Both the position numbers and the translations under genes were made by a program. A model generated the notes under the pieces. It saw only the letters and a program-made list of their open reading frames with translations, was not told the origin of the DNA and searched no databases. DNA of 64,000 nucleotides from Saezia sanguinis (GTDB lineage: Bacteria > Pseudomonadota > Gammaproteobacteria > Burkholderiales > Burkholderiaceae_C), in contig NZ_PQSP01000004.1 of the NCBI RefSeq assembly GCF_003991585.1, positions 182,110-246,109 of the forward strand, read 5' to 3'. Of this stretch, positions 27,933-36,957 are shown piece after piece (position 1 is the first letter of the stretch; each line of letters begins with the position of its first letter).

Positions 27933-29339
27933 ATGAACGTTGATGCATCTATATTCAAAGCCTACGATATTCGCGGCATTGTCGGCAAAACGCTGGATGA
28001 AACGGTGGCTTTGCATCTGGGCCGTGCTTTTGGCAGCGCGGCGCTGGCAGCGGGTGAAAAAACAGTCGCAGTCGGGCGCGATGGCCGGCTTTCCGGCCCG
28101 GCGCTCTCTGCTGCGCTGATCAAGGGGCTGGCCAGCACCGGCGTCAAGGTGCTCGATGTGGGTGCGGTCACCACGCCCATGCTGTATTATGCTGCCACCG
28201 TGCATTGCCAAAGCGGCATTCAGGTCACAGGCAGCCACAACCCCAAGGATTACAACGGTTTTAAAATGGTGCTGGCCGGGCGGGCTATTTATGGCCCTGA
28301 AATCCAGGCCCTGCGTGAACGCATAGAAAAAGAAGATTATGTGCAGGCCGCACACAGTGGTGAAATTGTTCAGCGCGATATTTTCCCCGAATACCGTGAC
28401 CGCATTGTTGCAGGCATCAAACTGGCGCGGCCGCTGAAAATCGTGGTGGACTGCGGCAACGGCATTACCGGCACATCCTCGCCCGAAATCCTCAAGGCCA
28501 TTGGCTGCGAGGTGGTGGCTGAACTGTTTACCGAAGTGGATGGCAACTTCCCGAACCACCACCCCGACCCCTCCAAGGCCGAGAACCTGGAAGATTTGCG
28601 CCACGCGGTGACGCTGGCCGATGCCGACCTGGGCCTGGCGTTTGACGGCGACGGCGACCGCCTGGGCGTGATCACACGCGACGGGCAGGAGATTTACCCG
28701 GACCGCCAACTGATTCTGTTTGCCCGCGATGTGCTGACCCGTGAACCGGGTGCGAGCATTGTGTTTGACGTGAAGTGCACGCAGCAGATGATTCCTGCCA
28801 TACGCGAGGCTGGTGGCGTGCCGGTCATGTCCACCACCGGGCATTCACTGGTCAAGGCCAAAATCCACGAGCTGAAATCGCCGCTGGGCGGCGAAATGAG
28901 CGGGCATATCTTCTTCAAAGAACGCTGGTATGGTTTTGACGACGCCACCTACAGTGCCGCACGCCTGCTGGAAATTTTGAGCCGCGTGGCCGACCCCAGC
29001 GCCGAACTCAATGCGCTGCCTACCGCGTTCAACACGCCGGAAATCAATATCCCGTGCCCGGACGGCAACGCACATGCGCTGGTGGGGCAACTGGTTGCGC
29101 TGGCAGCCAAAGAGGCCGCATTTGCCGCACCGGCACAGCGCACCACCATTGACGGCCTGCGGGTTGACTGGGCCGATGGCTTCGGGCTGATCCGTGCCTC
29201 CAACACCACACCGGTGCTGGTGCTGCGTTTTGAAGGGCAGACGCCTGAGGCGCTCGAACGCATTCAGGCCGTGATGCTGGCGCTGCTCGAAAAAGTCATG
29301 CCCGGCGTGCAACTGCCGCAAGGGCCGGCCGCACACTGA
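27933..29339 (+). CDS. manB: Phosphomannomutase/phosphoglucomutase
   Basis: 468 residues of the alpha-D-phosphohexomutase family, which interconverts mannose/glucose 6- and 1-phosphates for exopolysaccharide and LPS sugars. The phosphoserine loop is TGSHNPKDYNG (Ser near 101), the Mg-binding loop DGDGDR at 238-243, and the sugar-binding loop GEMSGH near 325. The N-terminal FKAYDIRG is typical. It is immediately upstream of waaA (about 50 bases) on the same strand, so they are probably co-transcribed for LPS synthesis. The alternative name algC/pgm depends on organism use. Confidence 0.95.
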   Translation: MNVDASIFKAYDIRGIVGKTLDETVALHLGRAFGSAALAAGEKTVAVGRDGRLSGPALSAALIKGLASTGVKVLDVGAVTTPMLYYAATVHCQSGIQVTGSHNPKDYNGFKMVLAGRAIYGPEIQALRERIEKEDYVQAAHSGEIVQRDIFPEYRDRIVAGIKLARPLKIVVDCGNGITGTSSPEILKAIGCEVVAELFTEVDGNFPNHHPDPSKAENLEDLRHAVTLADADLGLAFDGDGDRLGVITRDGQEIYPDRQLILFARDVLTREPGASIVFDVKCTQQMIPAIREAGGVPVMSTTGHSLVKAKIHELKSPLGGEMSGHIFFKERWYGFDDATYSAARLLEILSRVADPSAELNALPTAFNTPEINIPCPDGNAHALVGQLVALAAKEAAFAAPAQRTTIDGLRVDWADGFGLIRASNTTPVLVLRFEGQTPEALERIQAVMLALLEKVMPGVQLPQGPAAH

Positions 29340-29388
29340 TACCCCTGGCAGAACCGTAACGCAGCAACAACGCAGTACCGCACACACA

Positions 29389-30762
29389 ATGGCAATACCT
29401 TTCAAGCAGTGCCTGGCGCGCTGGTCTTATTCCAGCCTGTGGCGGCTGCTGTCGCCTTTTTACGTATTCAAGCTCTGGTGGCGTGGCCGTAAAGAACCGG
29501 TCTACCGCCAGCACATTGGCGAGCGCTTTGGCTTATATGGCAGCACCCCGGCTGCCGCACACGCAGGCAGCTATGTCTGGGTGCATGCGGTTTCGCTGGG
29601 GGAAGCGCGCGCGGCGGCGGTGCTGATTGATGAACTGCGCCGGCAGATTCCGGACATGAAGCTGCTGCTCACACACGGCACCGCAACCGGCCGTGTGCAG
29701 GGCAAAGCCATTTTGCGCGAGGGTGACATCCAGTGCTGGCTGCCGATTGACACCCCCGGCAGCGTGAAACGCTTTTTTCGGCATTTCCGCCCGCAGGTGG
29801 GCCTGCTGATGGAAACCGAAATGTGGCCTAACGTCATGCACATGGCACAAAAACAGCAGGTGCCCATGTATCTGGTAAATGCGCGTCTGTCCAGGCGCAG
29901 CCTCAAAGGCATGAAAAAAGTCAACACGCTGCTGCGCCCGGCCTATGCAGCGCTGAATGCGGCGCTGGCACAGTCCAGAAGCGACGCCCGCCGGTTAAAA
30001 GAAGCAGGCGTTGCAACGGTGGAAGTGCTGGGCAACCTGAAGTTTGACATGCAGCCCGACCCGGCGCTGCTCGCGCGAGGGCGGCAGTGGAAACTGGCAG
30101 AATCACGCCCCATCATCATGGCGGCCAGCACGCGCGAGGGTGAAGAGGCCGACCTGTTGCAGGCCTGGCAGGCCATGTCATGGCATGCATTGCTGCCCGA
30201 TCAGCGCCCGGTGCTGTTGCTGGTGCCCAGGCACCCGCAGCGGTTTGACGCCGTCGCACGCCTGGTGAGCGATGCCGGGCTGACACTGAGCTGCCGCAGC
30301 GCCTGGCCGGCTGCCAGGCTGGACGCCGCAGGGCAGCAGGCCGCATCAGTGTTTGAAGCTGCGGCCGTTCGCAATACCGGCATGGAGCCTGAAGAAGCGC
30401 AGATCTGGCTGGGAGACTCGCTCGGTGAAATGCCGCTGTACTACGGCATGGCCGATATCGTGCTGCTGGGCGGCAGCTTCAAAGACTATGGCGGGCAGAA
30501 CCTGCTTGAAGCCCTGGCCTGCGACAGCCCGGTCATCATGGGCGAATACACCTACAACTTCACCTGGGCCAGCGAAATGGCACTGCAAGCCGGGGTCGCC
30601 TGCCGCGTGGCTGACTTCGCCCAGGCACTCAGCCAGGTGCAGCACTGGCTGGAGCAGCCGCAGCAGTTGCGCACCCTGCAGGCGCAGGCCAGCGGCTTTA
30701 TTCATGCACACCAGGGTGCCGCACAGCATATGGCTGAGTACATTGCCGGGCGCCTGCGCTGA
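29389..30762 (+). CDS. waaA: 3-deoxy-D-manno-octulosonic acid transferase
   Basis: 457 residues, CAZy GT30-type. It transfers Kdo from CMP-Kdo to lipid IVA at the inner-membrane face. The N-terminal YSSLWRLLSPFYVFKLWWRG is the membrane-associating segment. WVHAVSLGEARAA carries the catalytic Glu, LMETEMWPN is conserved, and GGSFKDYGGQNLLE near the C-terminus is the nucleotide-sugar motif of the family. Neighbour manB supports an envelope-sugar operon. Full length, no anomalies. Confidence 0.96.
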   Translation: MAIPFKQCLARWSYSSLWRLLSPFYVFKLWWRGRKEPVYRQHIGERFGLYGSTPAAAHAGSYVWVHAVSLGEARAAAVLIDELRRQIPDMKLLLTHGTATGRVQGKAILREGDIQCWLPIDTPGSVKRFFRHFRPQVGLLMETEMWPNVMHMAQKQQVPMYLVNARLSRRSLKGMKKVNTLLRPAYAALNAALAQSRSDARRLKEAGVATVEVLGNLKFDMQPDPALLARGRQWKLAESRPIIMAASTREGEEADLLQAWQAMSWHALLPDQRPVLLLVPRHPQRFDAVARLVSDAGLTLSCRSAWPAARLDAAGQQAASVFEAAAVRNTGMEPEEAQIWLGDSLGEMPLYYGMADIVLLGGSFKDYGGQNLLEALACDSPVIMGEYTYNFTWASEMALQAGVACRVADFAQALSQVQHWLEQPQQLRTLQAQASGFIHAHQGAAQHMAEYIAGRLR

Positions 30763-30803
30763 ACTGCATTACACAAAAATTCAGGCCTGATTGATGCTGT
30801 GGC

Positions 30804-31001
30804 ATGACCAGATGTGTGCTGGGCGACCAGTTGACTGTGTTGTTTGATCGCGTACCATCAATACACTTAGGTGGAGATATTGACATGGTCCTGATCAGAT
30901 TACATCGAATGCATTCCACAGCACCGGCTGTCATGCAGCTTAACAGCAGCTTAGACCTTGAACCCATGGGTAAACTTGGCGCGAGCATCAGCGCGTTTTA
31001 A
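30804..31001 (+). pseudogene. Possible N-terminal remnant of a photolyase-related (FeS-BCP) gene
   Basis: A 65-codon frame starting MTRCVLGDQLTVLFDRVPS with DIDMVLI about ten residues later. L-I-L-G-D-Q-L-x...D-x-V-L-M at the extreme N-terminus is the usual opening of cryptochrome/photolyase-related (FeS-BCP) proteins of about 500 residues. Here the frame ends after 65 residues, just before the next gene, so at most the first beta-strand/helix unit survives. Weak evidence; chance resemblance is possible. Confidence 0.3.
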
Positions 31002-31004
31002 CGC

Positions 31005-31553
31005 ATGACAAATAACGTTACCAACAACGGTCTGGCTTATGACTATGCAGTTGATGTTCAGCGCATTGAAGAGGAATTCCGCTGGTCGCTTAAGCTAATG
31101 GAAAATCAGGGGCTGCGCATGGCCGGGCGTGGCAGTACAGGCAGCGATTTCAGTTCTGCGCTGCTCAACAATGTGCTGGCACATGATTCATGGGTATCGA
31201 GCTTTACAAATACAGATTATTTTAAATGTTATGATCAGGCACGTTTTTTAGCAAACTGCCTCAATCACCGGCTGACGGGCCTTAACCTCAAATGGATTTT
31301 TGTCATGGCAGAGCGGCCGGGACATTATTGGGTGGAAGCAATACCCACGCTTACCGATGTATGGTCGTTTGATCAGGCACGCTCACCCTACGAGTACAAT
31401 AAGGCGGCGAAGACACCTTTGCCGCAGAGCGTTTATGTGCTGGTGTTAGACCCCTGGCTGAACAAGACCTATCTGCGCGAACAGCCATCACTTAATATTG
31501 TTTCCTACATCGACGAACTCAGTCTTGAACATATATTTTTCAAATCACAATGA
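31005..31553 (+). CDS. Hypothetical protein with possible cysteine-hydrolase triad
   Basis: 182 residues, no signal. A potential Cys-His-Asp arrangement is visible: C75 at the start of a helix (FKCYDQARFLANCLN), H107 in ERPGHYWVE, and D123 in WSFDQARS. That order and spacing (Cys on helix, then strand-His, then strand-Asp) is as in transglutaminase-like or papain-like folds. No family is recognised, so this is only a structural suggestion. It overlaps the next gene by 4 bases (ATGA), so the two are translationally coupled. Confidence 0.7.
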   Translation: MTNNVTNNGLAYDYAVDVQRIEEEFRWSLKLMENQGLRMAGRGSTGSDFSSALLNNVLAHDSWVSSFTNTDYFKCYDQARFLANCLNHRLTGLNLKWIFVMAERPGHYWVEAIPTLTDVWSFDQARSPYEYNKAAKTPLPQSVYVLVLDPWLNKTYLREQPSLNIVSYIDELSLEHIFFKSQ

Positions 31554-31975
31554 AAAAAGGCAATTTTTTATTTGGCATGTTTTGCGGACTGTTACTGGCG
31601 CCGGTGTTTTACTTTGCGCTCAGCTACGTCAAAGACGCGATCAGCGAGCCGCATAAAGACCCGATAGAACAGGCACTGACTAACCTCTCTGACATCAGAA
31701 AGGCAACAGACCCGCTGCTGCTGGGCCAGCAGCAGGAAACCATTAACAGCGGTTTTCTGGCACTGGAACAATACCCAGGGGCACAGGTGATATACCAGGC
31801 GCAGGGTGGCGACATCATTTTCATGCTTGATAACAATGCCCTGGTCTGGTTGCATCCGCAAATTGATGGCGAGCGCGTTCAGTGGCGCTGCCTTGCCGCA
31901 TCAGCAGGCAAGATACCACACATATGCACTCCTGGATATCAGCGTGATACATATGGCAATGTCATGCAATTCTAG
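31550..31975 (+). CDS. Membrane-anchored hypothetical protein
   Basis: 141 residues. One N-terminal hydrophobic segment (GMFCGLLLAPVFYFALSYV) is followed by a soluble domain, presumably periplasmic, with two C-terminal cysteines (WRCLAAS and HICTPGY). The later part, GDIIFMLDNNALVWLHPQ then VQWRCLA, and the C-terminal P-x-x-C recall type IV pilin-like globular domains, but the anchor is not a clear pilin signal. Coupled to the putative hydrolase gene upstream. Confidence 0.65.
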   Translation: MKKGNFLFGMFCGLLLAPVFYFALSYVKDAISEPHKDPIEQALTNLSDIRKATDPLLLGQQQETINSGFLALEQYPGAQVIYQAQGGDIIFMLDNNALVWLHPQIDGERVQWRCLAASAGKIPHICTPGYQRDTYGNVMQF

Positions 31976-32083
31976 CGCCCCTTGAAAACCAACGAGCTCT
32001 AATAACAATGGCCACTTTGCAGTGGCCATCGGCTTGAAAGAAAAACGGATGCGGTTTACGCTTGATGTCTTATGCTTTACGCC

Positions 32084-33409
32084 TTATGCCTCCATCAGCG
32101 CCTGCCCCAGGTAGCTATCGGGCGTGGTGCCGGGCAGCGCAAAGTAGTAGCCGCCACCAAACGGTTTAATGTATTCTTCCAGCGGTTCGCCGTTCAGGCG
32201 CATCTGTGTTTGGATAAAGCCGGTTTGCAGGTCGGCCTGAAAGCACACAAAAATCAGCCCCATATCAAGCTGGCGCGCTTTGGTCAGCCCGAGCGAGTAG
32301 CTGAAGCTGCGGCGCCGCAGTTTGGCCACATGGCGCTCCGGTATGCGGGGCTCGGCACGTCGCATGTGTGAGTCCAGCGGGGTGATGTTCCCATCCAAAT
32401 CGGATTCAAAGTCTGGGTCGTCAAATTCATGTTCTTTGCCGTGCGGGGCGCCTGTGGCGCGCAGGCGGCCAAAGTCATTTTGCTGCTGGCCCAGCGGGGT
32501 GCGGTCCCAGAATTCCAGGCGAAAGCGGATCAGCCGCACCACTTCGTAAGAGCCGCCCTCAGCCCAGGCAGGCTCCCGTGAGTTTTTGCCGACCCACACC
32601 ATTTCGTTCATCAGTTGTTCATCTTCATGCGACGGGTTGCCGGTACCGTCCTTGAAGCCCATCAGGTTGACCGGGGTGGTGCGGTTGCGAATATCGCGTG
32701 CGGGCAGAAAGCCGTCTATTTTCCAGCGGGCCACCATCCGGTTCGGAAAGTTTTTGATGACGTAACGCATCGCGTAGATCACCGTTTCGCGCGTATTGGC
32801 GCAAATCTGGATCATCACATCGCCATCACACCAGGGTCGCTCCAGTGCGTCATTGGGGAAGGACGGCATTTCAACCAGATGCACCGGTTTCTGTGCGGCC
32901 AGCCCGAAGCGTTCGTCAAACAGGGATGCGCCCACGGTCACGGTCATGGTCAGGTTGTCCGGATGTACCTGGGCCCCGAGAATGCCTGATTCCGGCGGCG
33001 GCAGCCGTACGTCGGCGGTTGGGGCCGGGCCACCTTTGGTCAGAAAAGCGATGATGTTGGTCAGGTCCTGAAACAGTTTCACCAGGTCTTCACGACCCTT
33101 GCCTACCACATCAAACGCAATGAAGACGGCCTCGGCCGGTTCCGGCGTGATGATGCCGGCCTGGTGCTTGCCATAAAACGGAACCGATTGCAGTGTGGTG
33201 TCCGGGCAGGCGTTAGCATTGGCATTGGTGTTTGTGCCTGCTGCCGTTTCTGCCGCTGCATGGGCCTGGCTGGCCAGCGCGCCACCGGCGAGCAGGCTAC
33301 CGCCCAGGGTGCCCAGGCCTTTGAGCAGGTTGCGCCGTGTGGGTGTGCCCGGCTGCTCAGGACTGGTGTGCTGTGCACTGCCGGGGGCTGTATCGTGTTG
33401 CTGTGACAT
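32084..33409 (-). CDS. efeB: EfeB, Tat-exported DyP-type haem peroxidase
   Basis: 441 residues from ATG 33409. A twin-arginine signal is present (TRRNLLKGLGTLGGSLLAGG, RR at 25-26). The DyP signature GFKDGTGNP is present; its Asp is the distal acid of the family. EfeB works in the periplasm with EfeO and EfeU in acid-active or ferrous-iron uptake, and a role in haem handling has been proposed. Last gene of the efeU-efeM-efeO-efeB operon on the minus strand. Confidence 0.95.
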   Translation of the reverse strand: MSQQHDTAPGSAQHTSPEQPGTPTRRNLLKGLGTLGGSLLAGGALASQAHAAAETAAGTNTNANANACPDTTLQSVPFYGKHQAGIITPEPAEAVFIAFDVVGKGREDLVKLFQDLTNIIAFLTKGGPAPTADVRLPPPESGILGAQVHPDNLTMTVTVGASLFDERFGLAAQKPVHLVEMPSFPNDALERPWCDGDVMIQICANTRETVIYAMRYVIKNFPNRMVARWKIDGFLPARDIRNRTTPVNLMGFKDGTGNPSHEDEQLMNEMVWVGKNSREPAWAEGGSYEVVRLIRFRLEFWDRTPLGQQQNDFGRLRATGAPHGKEHEFDDPDFESDLDGNITPLDSHMRRAEPRIPERHVAKLRRRSFSYSLGLTKARQLDMGLIFVCFQADLQTGFIQTQMRLNGEPLEEYIKPFGGGYYFALPGTTPDSYLGQALMEA

Positions 33410-33442
33410 GGGTTTAGTCCTCCTTGCTGACAACGTGCCCGG

Positions 33443-34615
33443 TTATTCCAGGCCTAATGCTTCGGGCAGGCTGGAGAGGTTGTCATTCAACTGCGCCAGT
33501 GTGGTTTTCAGCGCTTCTCTGTCTGCCTCGGTTAACTGCTCATAAGGCTGAAAGCCGTCGGTGGTTTTATAGGTTTCCAAAATGGTGTTGGCGGCCTTGT
33601 ACTGGTCTTCAATCTGCTGGTAAAGCTCGGGGTGCGCTTTGGAAAGCATGGGCCGTACCAGGCGGAAGATGCGGTGCGAGCCATCCAGATTGGCCTGTAT
33701 GCCCCACAGGTCGGTTCGGGCGTACAGGTTTTTATGCCCCTGTAGCTTGCTTTGCTCAATTTCACGGATCAGTGCAGCGGCATAACCCACCATCTGGTCG
33801 GGTGAGGTTTTCACGGTGCTGATTTCCTGTTGCAGTGCGCTGATGTTTTCCAGCAGTTGCGCTGCCACGGGTTCCAGGTTGTCGGTGGACTGGTCGGCAA
33901 ACAAACCTCTTTCTATGCGGTGAAAGCCGCTGAAAGCGGGGTCGTTGGCGCGCTCGCGGAATACGCTTTCATCGGCGGCAATCGCCGTATCCAGCGCGGA
34001 AAACTGTTTGAGTACCGGTTCGATGTGCTCATAGCGTTGCAGTGCCGGGGCATACAGCGCCTGGGCCGTGGCCAGGTCGCCGGCCTTGATGGCGTCTGCC
34101 AGTGCCTGGCTTTGCTTGAGCAAGGCGTTCAGTTCGGTGCTGATGTATACCTTGTATTCGCCAGCGGCGCTCACCAGCTCAATCGGTGTGGGCTTGCGGT
34201 TAGCGCCATTGTCGGCGGTGGCGCGCACGACCAGCGTGCCTCTGGGGTTAGAGAGCAGCCCGCAGGTCATTTCATACGTGTCGGGGTCCAGTGTGGTGGT
34301 GAGCTTTTGGGTAAAGCCCGGCGGAATGTTTTCACGCTCGTCAATAATGCGTATGCCCTTGAGAATCTCCCACTCAACCGCCCGGTTGCTCTTGTTGTGG
34401 ATGATAAAGCGGACTTTGCCGGCGTCAATGGTCAGTTCCATCGGGTCGCACGCATGGTCCAGAATCTCAATTTTAATTTCCTGCATGGCAGGGGCGGCAG
34501 TCTGTGCGGTGCCGCTGCCTGCGTCATCGGTTTTATCGCAGGCGGCCAGCGCCATGGCGGCCGCAACAACGGCGGCGTAACGGGTCAGCCTGCAAAAAAC
34601 GCTCGAGCGTGACAT
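33443..34615 (-). CDS. efeO: EfeO, cupredoxin-imelysin iron-uptake lipoprotein
   Basis: 390 residues from ATG 34615. Lipobox ALAAC (Cys 26) predicts a lipoprotein, unusual for classical E. coli EfeO, which is periplasmic. The N-terminal cupredoxin domain contains HACDPMEL, EWEILKGIRIIDERENI and MTCGLLSNPRG (metal-ligand cysteines and acidic residues). The C-terminal imelysin (M75) domain has the G-x-H-x-x-E motif in SGFHRIERGLF. It binds and delivers iron to EfeU. It is followed by efeB with about 33 bases between. Confidence 0.94.
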   Translation of the reverse strand: MSRSSVFCRLTRYAAVVAAAMALAACDKTDDAGSGTAQTAAPAMQEIKIEILDHACDPMELTIDAGKVRFIIHNKSNRAVEWEILKGIRIIDERENIPPGFTQKLTTTLDPDTYEMTCGLLSNPRGTLVVRATADNGANRKPTPIELVSAAGEYKVYISTELNALLKQSQALADAIKAGDLATAQALYAPALQRYEHIEPVLKQFSALDTAIAADESVFRERANDPAFSGFHRIERGLFADQSTDNLEPVAAQLLENISALQQEISTVKTSPDQMVGYAAALIREIEQSKLQGHKNLYARTDLWGIQANLDGSHRIFRLVRPMLSKAHPELYQQIEDQYKAANTILETYKTTDGFQPYEQLTEADREALKTTLAQLNDNLSSLPEALGLE

Positions 34616-34761
34616 GTGTTTATCCTTTATTCGTAAGCCTTTGAACCGTTTGCGGTTCAAAGGCCTTTGCAACAGCGCCCGGGCCGTCTGTATGTTTGTG
34701 TACGTATGCATGTGTTGCATGCATGCGCACAGCATCAGCCCGGTTCATCGCCATGCGCGTA

Positions 34762-35643
34762 TCAGTTATCCAGCCCCAGTGTGGCACGCAGCGTGGAGAG
34801 GTCTTCTGCCAGCGTGGTGATCTGGGCCTGCATCAACACCTTGTCGGCTTCGGTCACAGCGGTATAGCTCTGGAAGCCCTTGCCGTCGGCGGTGCGGTAT
34901 TTATTCAGCGTGGCCTGCGCTTCGGCAAAGTTTTTCTCAATGGTTGCCAGCAGTTGCGGGTTGGCCTTGACGATCAGCGGACGCAGCAGCTCCACAATCT
35001 TGATCGAGCCTTCCAGGTTGCCGCTGAAGTCCCACAGGTCGGTGCGGCTGTAACGGTCTTCCTCACCGCTGATCTTGGTCTGTGCGATTTCGTCCATCAG
35101 GTCGGCGGCACCCTGAACCATCTTCACCACCGGAATCGGCTCGTCCTGCAGGCGGCGTTGCAGCTCCAGCACATCGGCCATCAGCCGGTCGGCATACTTG
35201 CCGGCACCTTCGGTGGTGTTCTGCGAGAACAGCAGGTATTCCAGGCGGTGAAAGCCGGTGAACTCGGGGTCGTTCACGCCATCTTTGAAATCGTCTTCAC
35301 GTGCGTCAATGGCCGGGTCCATGTCGCCGAAAATTTCTGCGGCTGGCTCAATCCGTTCATAGTGAACGCGTGCCGGTGCATACAACGCCTTGGCTTCTTC
35401 AATGCGGCCGGCTTTGACAGCATCGGTAAACTGGCGGGTCTTGGCTACCAGCTCGTCGATCTCGGCCAGCACATACATCTTGTACTGGCTTACCGGTTCA
35501 ATGAAATCCTCGGCGTGCGGCACGTAGGCGGTTGCCGATGCAGCGGCCGGTGCCGTCTGGGCTTGTGCCACATAAACCGGCAGCGACAGCGCTGCTGCGC
35601 AGGCAGCCACAACAACAGAGGATTTGAGTTTGAAACGCAACAT
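34762..35643 (-). CDS. efeM: EfeM-like imelysin-only iron-uptake protein
   Basis: 293 residues with an N-terminal signal peptide (cleavage after AQA, about residue 29). It contains only the imelysin domain: NDPEFTGFHRLEYLLFSQN has the G-x-H-x-x-E metal motif, and RYSRTDLWDFSGNLEGS matches the equivalent ARTDLWGIQANLDGS in the EfeO next to it. Such cupredoxin-lacking partners are called EfeM. The operon therefore encodes both the long and the short form, with a single permease. Confidence 0.9.
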   Translation of the reverse strand: MLRFKLKSSVVVAACAAALSLPVYVAQAQTAPAAASATAYVPHAEDFIEPVSQYKMYVLAEIDELVAKTRQFTDAVKAGRIEEAKALYAPARVHYERIEPAAEIFGDMDPAIDAREDDFKDGVNDPEFTGFHRLEYLLFSQNTTEGAGKYADRLMADVLELQRRLQDEPIPVVKMVQGAADLMDEIAQTKISGEEDRYSRTDLWDFSGNLEGSIKIVELLRPLIVKANPQLLATIEKNFAEAQATLNKYRTADGKGFQSYTAVTEADKVLMQAQITTLAEDLSTLRATLGLDN

Positions 35644-35669
35644 AAAAGCTCCTTAAAAAATGCAATGAA

Positions 35670-36554
35670 TCATGAGTGAGATGTAGACACAGATGCTGGC
35701 GCAGCAGCCTCAGATGTGGCTGGCGCTGTGGCAGCGCGGGCTGATCTGTCTGGCCAGAAGAAGAAAAGCAATGCCGGTATCAGGTACAGGAAGTAGGCAA
35801 TGACTTCTCCCAGGGTGGGGTGGTCGTTGAACCCGAATAGCCCCGAGAGGACTGAGCCCAGTACCGTGTGAATCGACAGGAAACTGTCCGAAAGGTCAAA
35901 CACGATGGTTTGCAGGCTGTTCCAGATGCCGGCTTCGTGAAACGCCTTGAGCGCACCGGCCAGCAGGCCGGCGGCAATGAACAGAATCAGCACGCCGGTG
36001 TATTTGAAAAACTTGCGCAGGTCCAGGTGCACGCTGCCTTTATAAATGGCGTACCCGAGCGCAATCGCGGTAAACAGGCCCAGGCTGGCGCCCGCGGTGG
36101 CAACCAGCACGTAACCATCCTGGTCAAAAAAGCTGAACAGGAAAAACAGCGATTCCAGCCCCTCGCGGGCCACTGCAAAAAACGCCATGCCCACCATCAC
36201 CAGCCCCTGGCCGGTGCTGCGGTTGATGGCCGAATCAATGCTTTGCACAATGGAATTTTTGAGCGAGCGCGATGCCTTGCGCATCCAGAAAATCATGTAG
36301 GTGAGCACCACCACGGCAATCAGCGCGACAATGCCTTCAAACAGTTCCTGGCCCTTTTGCGGAATTTCGCCGACCGTGTAGTACAGCGCCAGGCCTACGA
36401 TCAGGCACAGCGCAACCGCCAGTGCGATACCCAGCCAGACAAACTTCATCCATTTTTCATTGCCGGTTTGCTTCAGGTAGCTGGAAATGATGCTCACGAT
36501 CAAGGCGGCTTCCAGCCCTTCGCGCAGCATGATGAGAAATGTTGCTAAAAACAT
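35670..36554 (-). CDS. efeU: EfeU, iron permease (FTR1/OFeT family)
   Basis: 294 residues, about seven hydrophobic segments. Two REGLE motifs typical of FTR1-type permeases are present: MLREGLEAALIVS near residue 10 and VAREGLESLFFLF near residue 130. These Glu residues line the iron path. First gene of the efe operon; the Fur box lies about 110 bases upstream of its start. Confidence 0.95.
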   Translation of the reverse strand: MFLATFLIMLREGLEAALIVSIISSYLKQTGNEKWMKFVWLGIALAVALCLIVGLALYYTVGEIPQKGQELFEGIVALIAVVVLTYMIFWMRKASRSLKNSIVQSIDSAINRSTGQGLVMVGMAFFAVAREGLESLFFLFSFFDQDGYVLVATAGASLGLFTAIALGYAIYKGSVHLDLRKFFKYTGVLILFIAAGLLAGALKAFHEAGIWNSLQTIVFDLSDSFLSIHTVLGSVLSGLFGFNDHPTLGEVIAYFLYLIPALLFFFWPDRSARAATAPATSEAAAPASVSTSHS

Positions 36555-36640
36555 GATGAATACAGCAAAAATGCAAGCCGTAGTGGCAGGCGTGCCTGTC
36601 GGATCGCCTGCGGTTCCGCCTACAACAGCTGATGTTCTGT

Positions 36641-36677
36641 TAATAATGAATGGTTATTATAGTGATAATGATTATCA
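36641..36677 (-). promoter_or_regulatory. Fur box(es) upstream of efeU
   Basis: TGATAAT-G-ATTATCA at 36663-36677 is a perfect 7-1-7 Fur inverted repeat. A second, weaker A/T dyad TAATAA...TTATTA lies at 36641-36659. Their position upstream of efeU predicts iron repression of the operon; the divergent gene at 36958 might also be affected. Confidence 0.88.
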
Positions 36678-36957
36678 TTTAGCAATTAATCTGACAAGTA
36701 CAATATGGATATGCCGGCAGACGGCCAAAACGGTGAGCCTGACAGGCCGATTGCCTATAAGGGGCCTGAGGTGTCTAAAAGACCATACAGCAGGGGATGA
36801 AGCCGGGGGCGAGGGGGAGGTGCAGGGGAAAAGGCCGTTTACAGGGGCGGCAGGCCTTTGGCCAGGCAATGCCTTAGCATGCCGTTAAGGGGGCACTAGA
36901 AAATAGCAGGCCAAGATACAATGAATTTGGATAACTGATAGATGGGTTAAGAGGAAA

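Noticed and set aside
27855..28844. 329-codon open frame on the minus strand
   Set aside because: Antisense to manB, whose motifs are all intact; the composition is that of a shadow frame.
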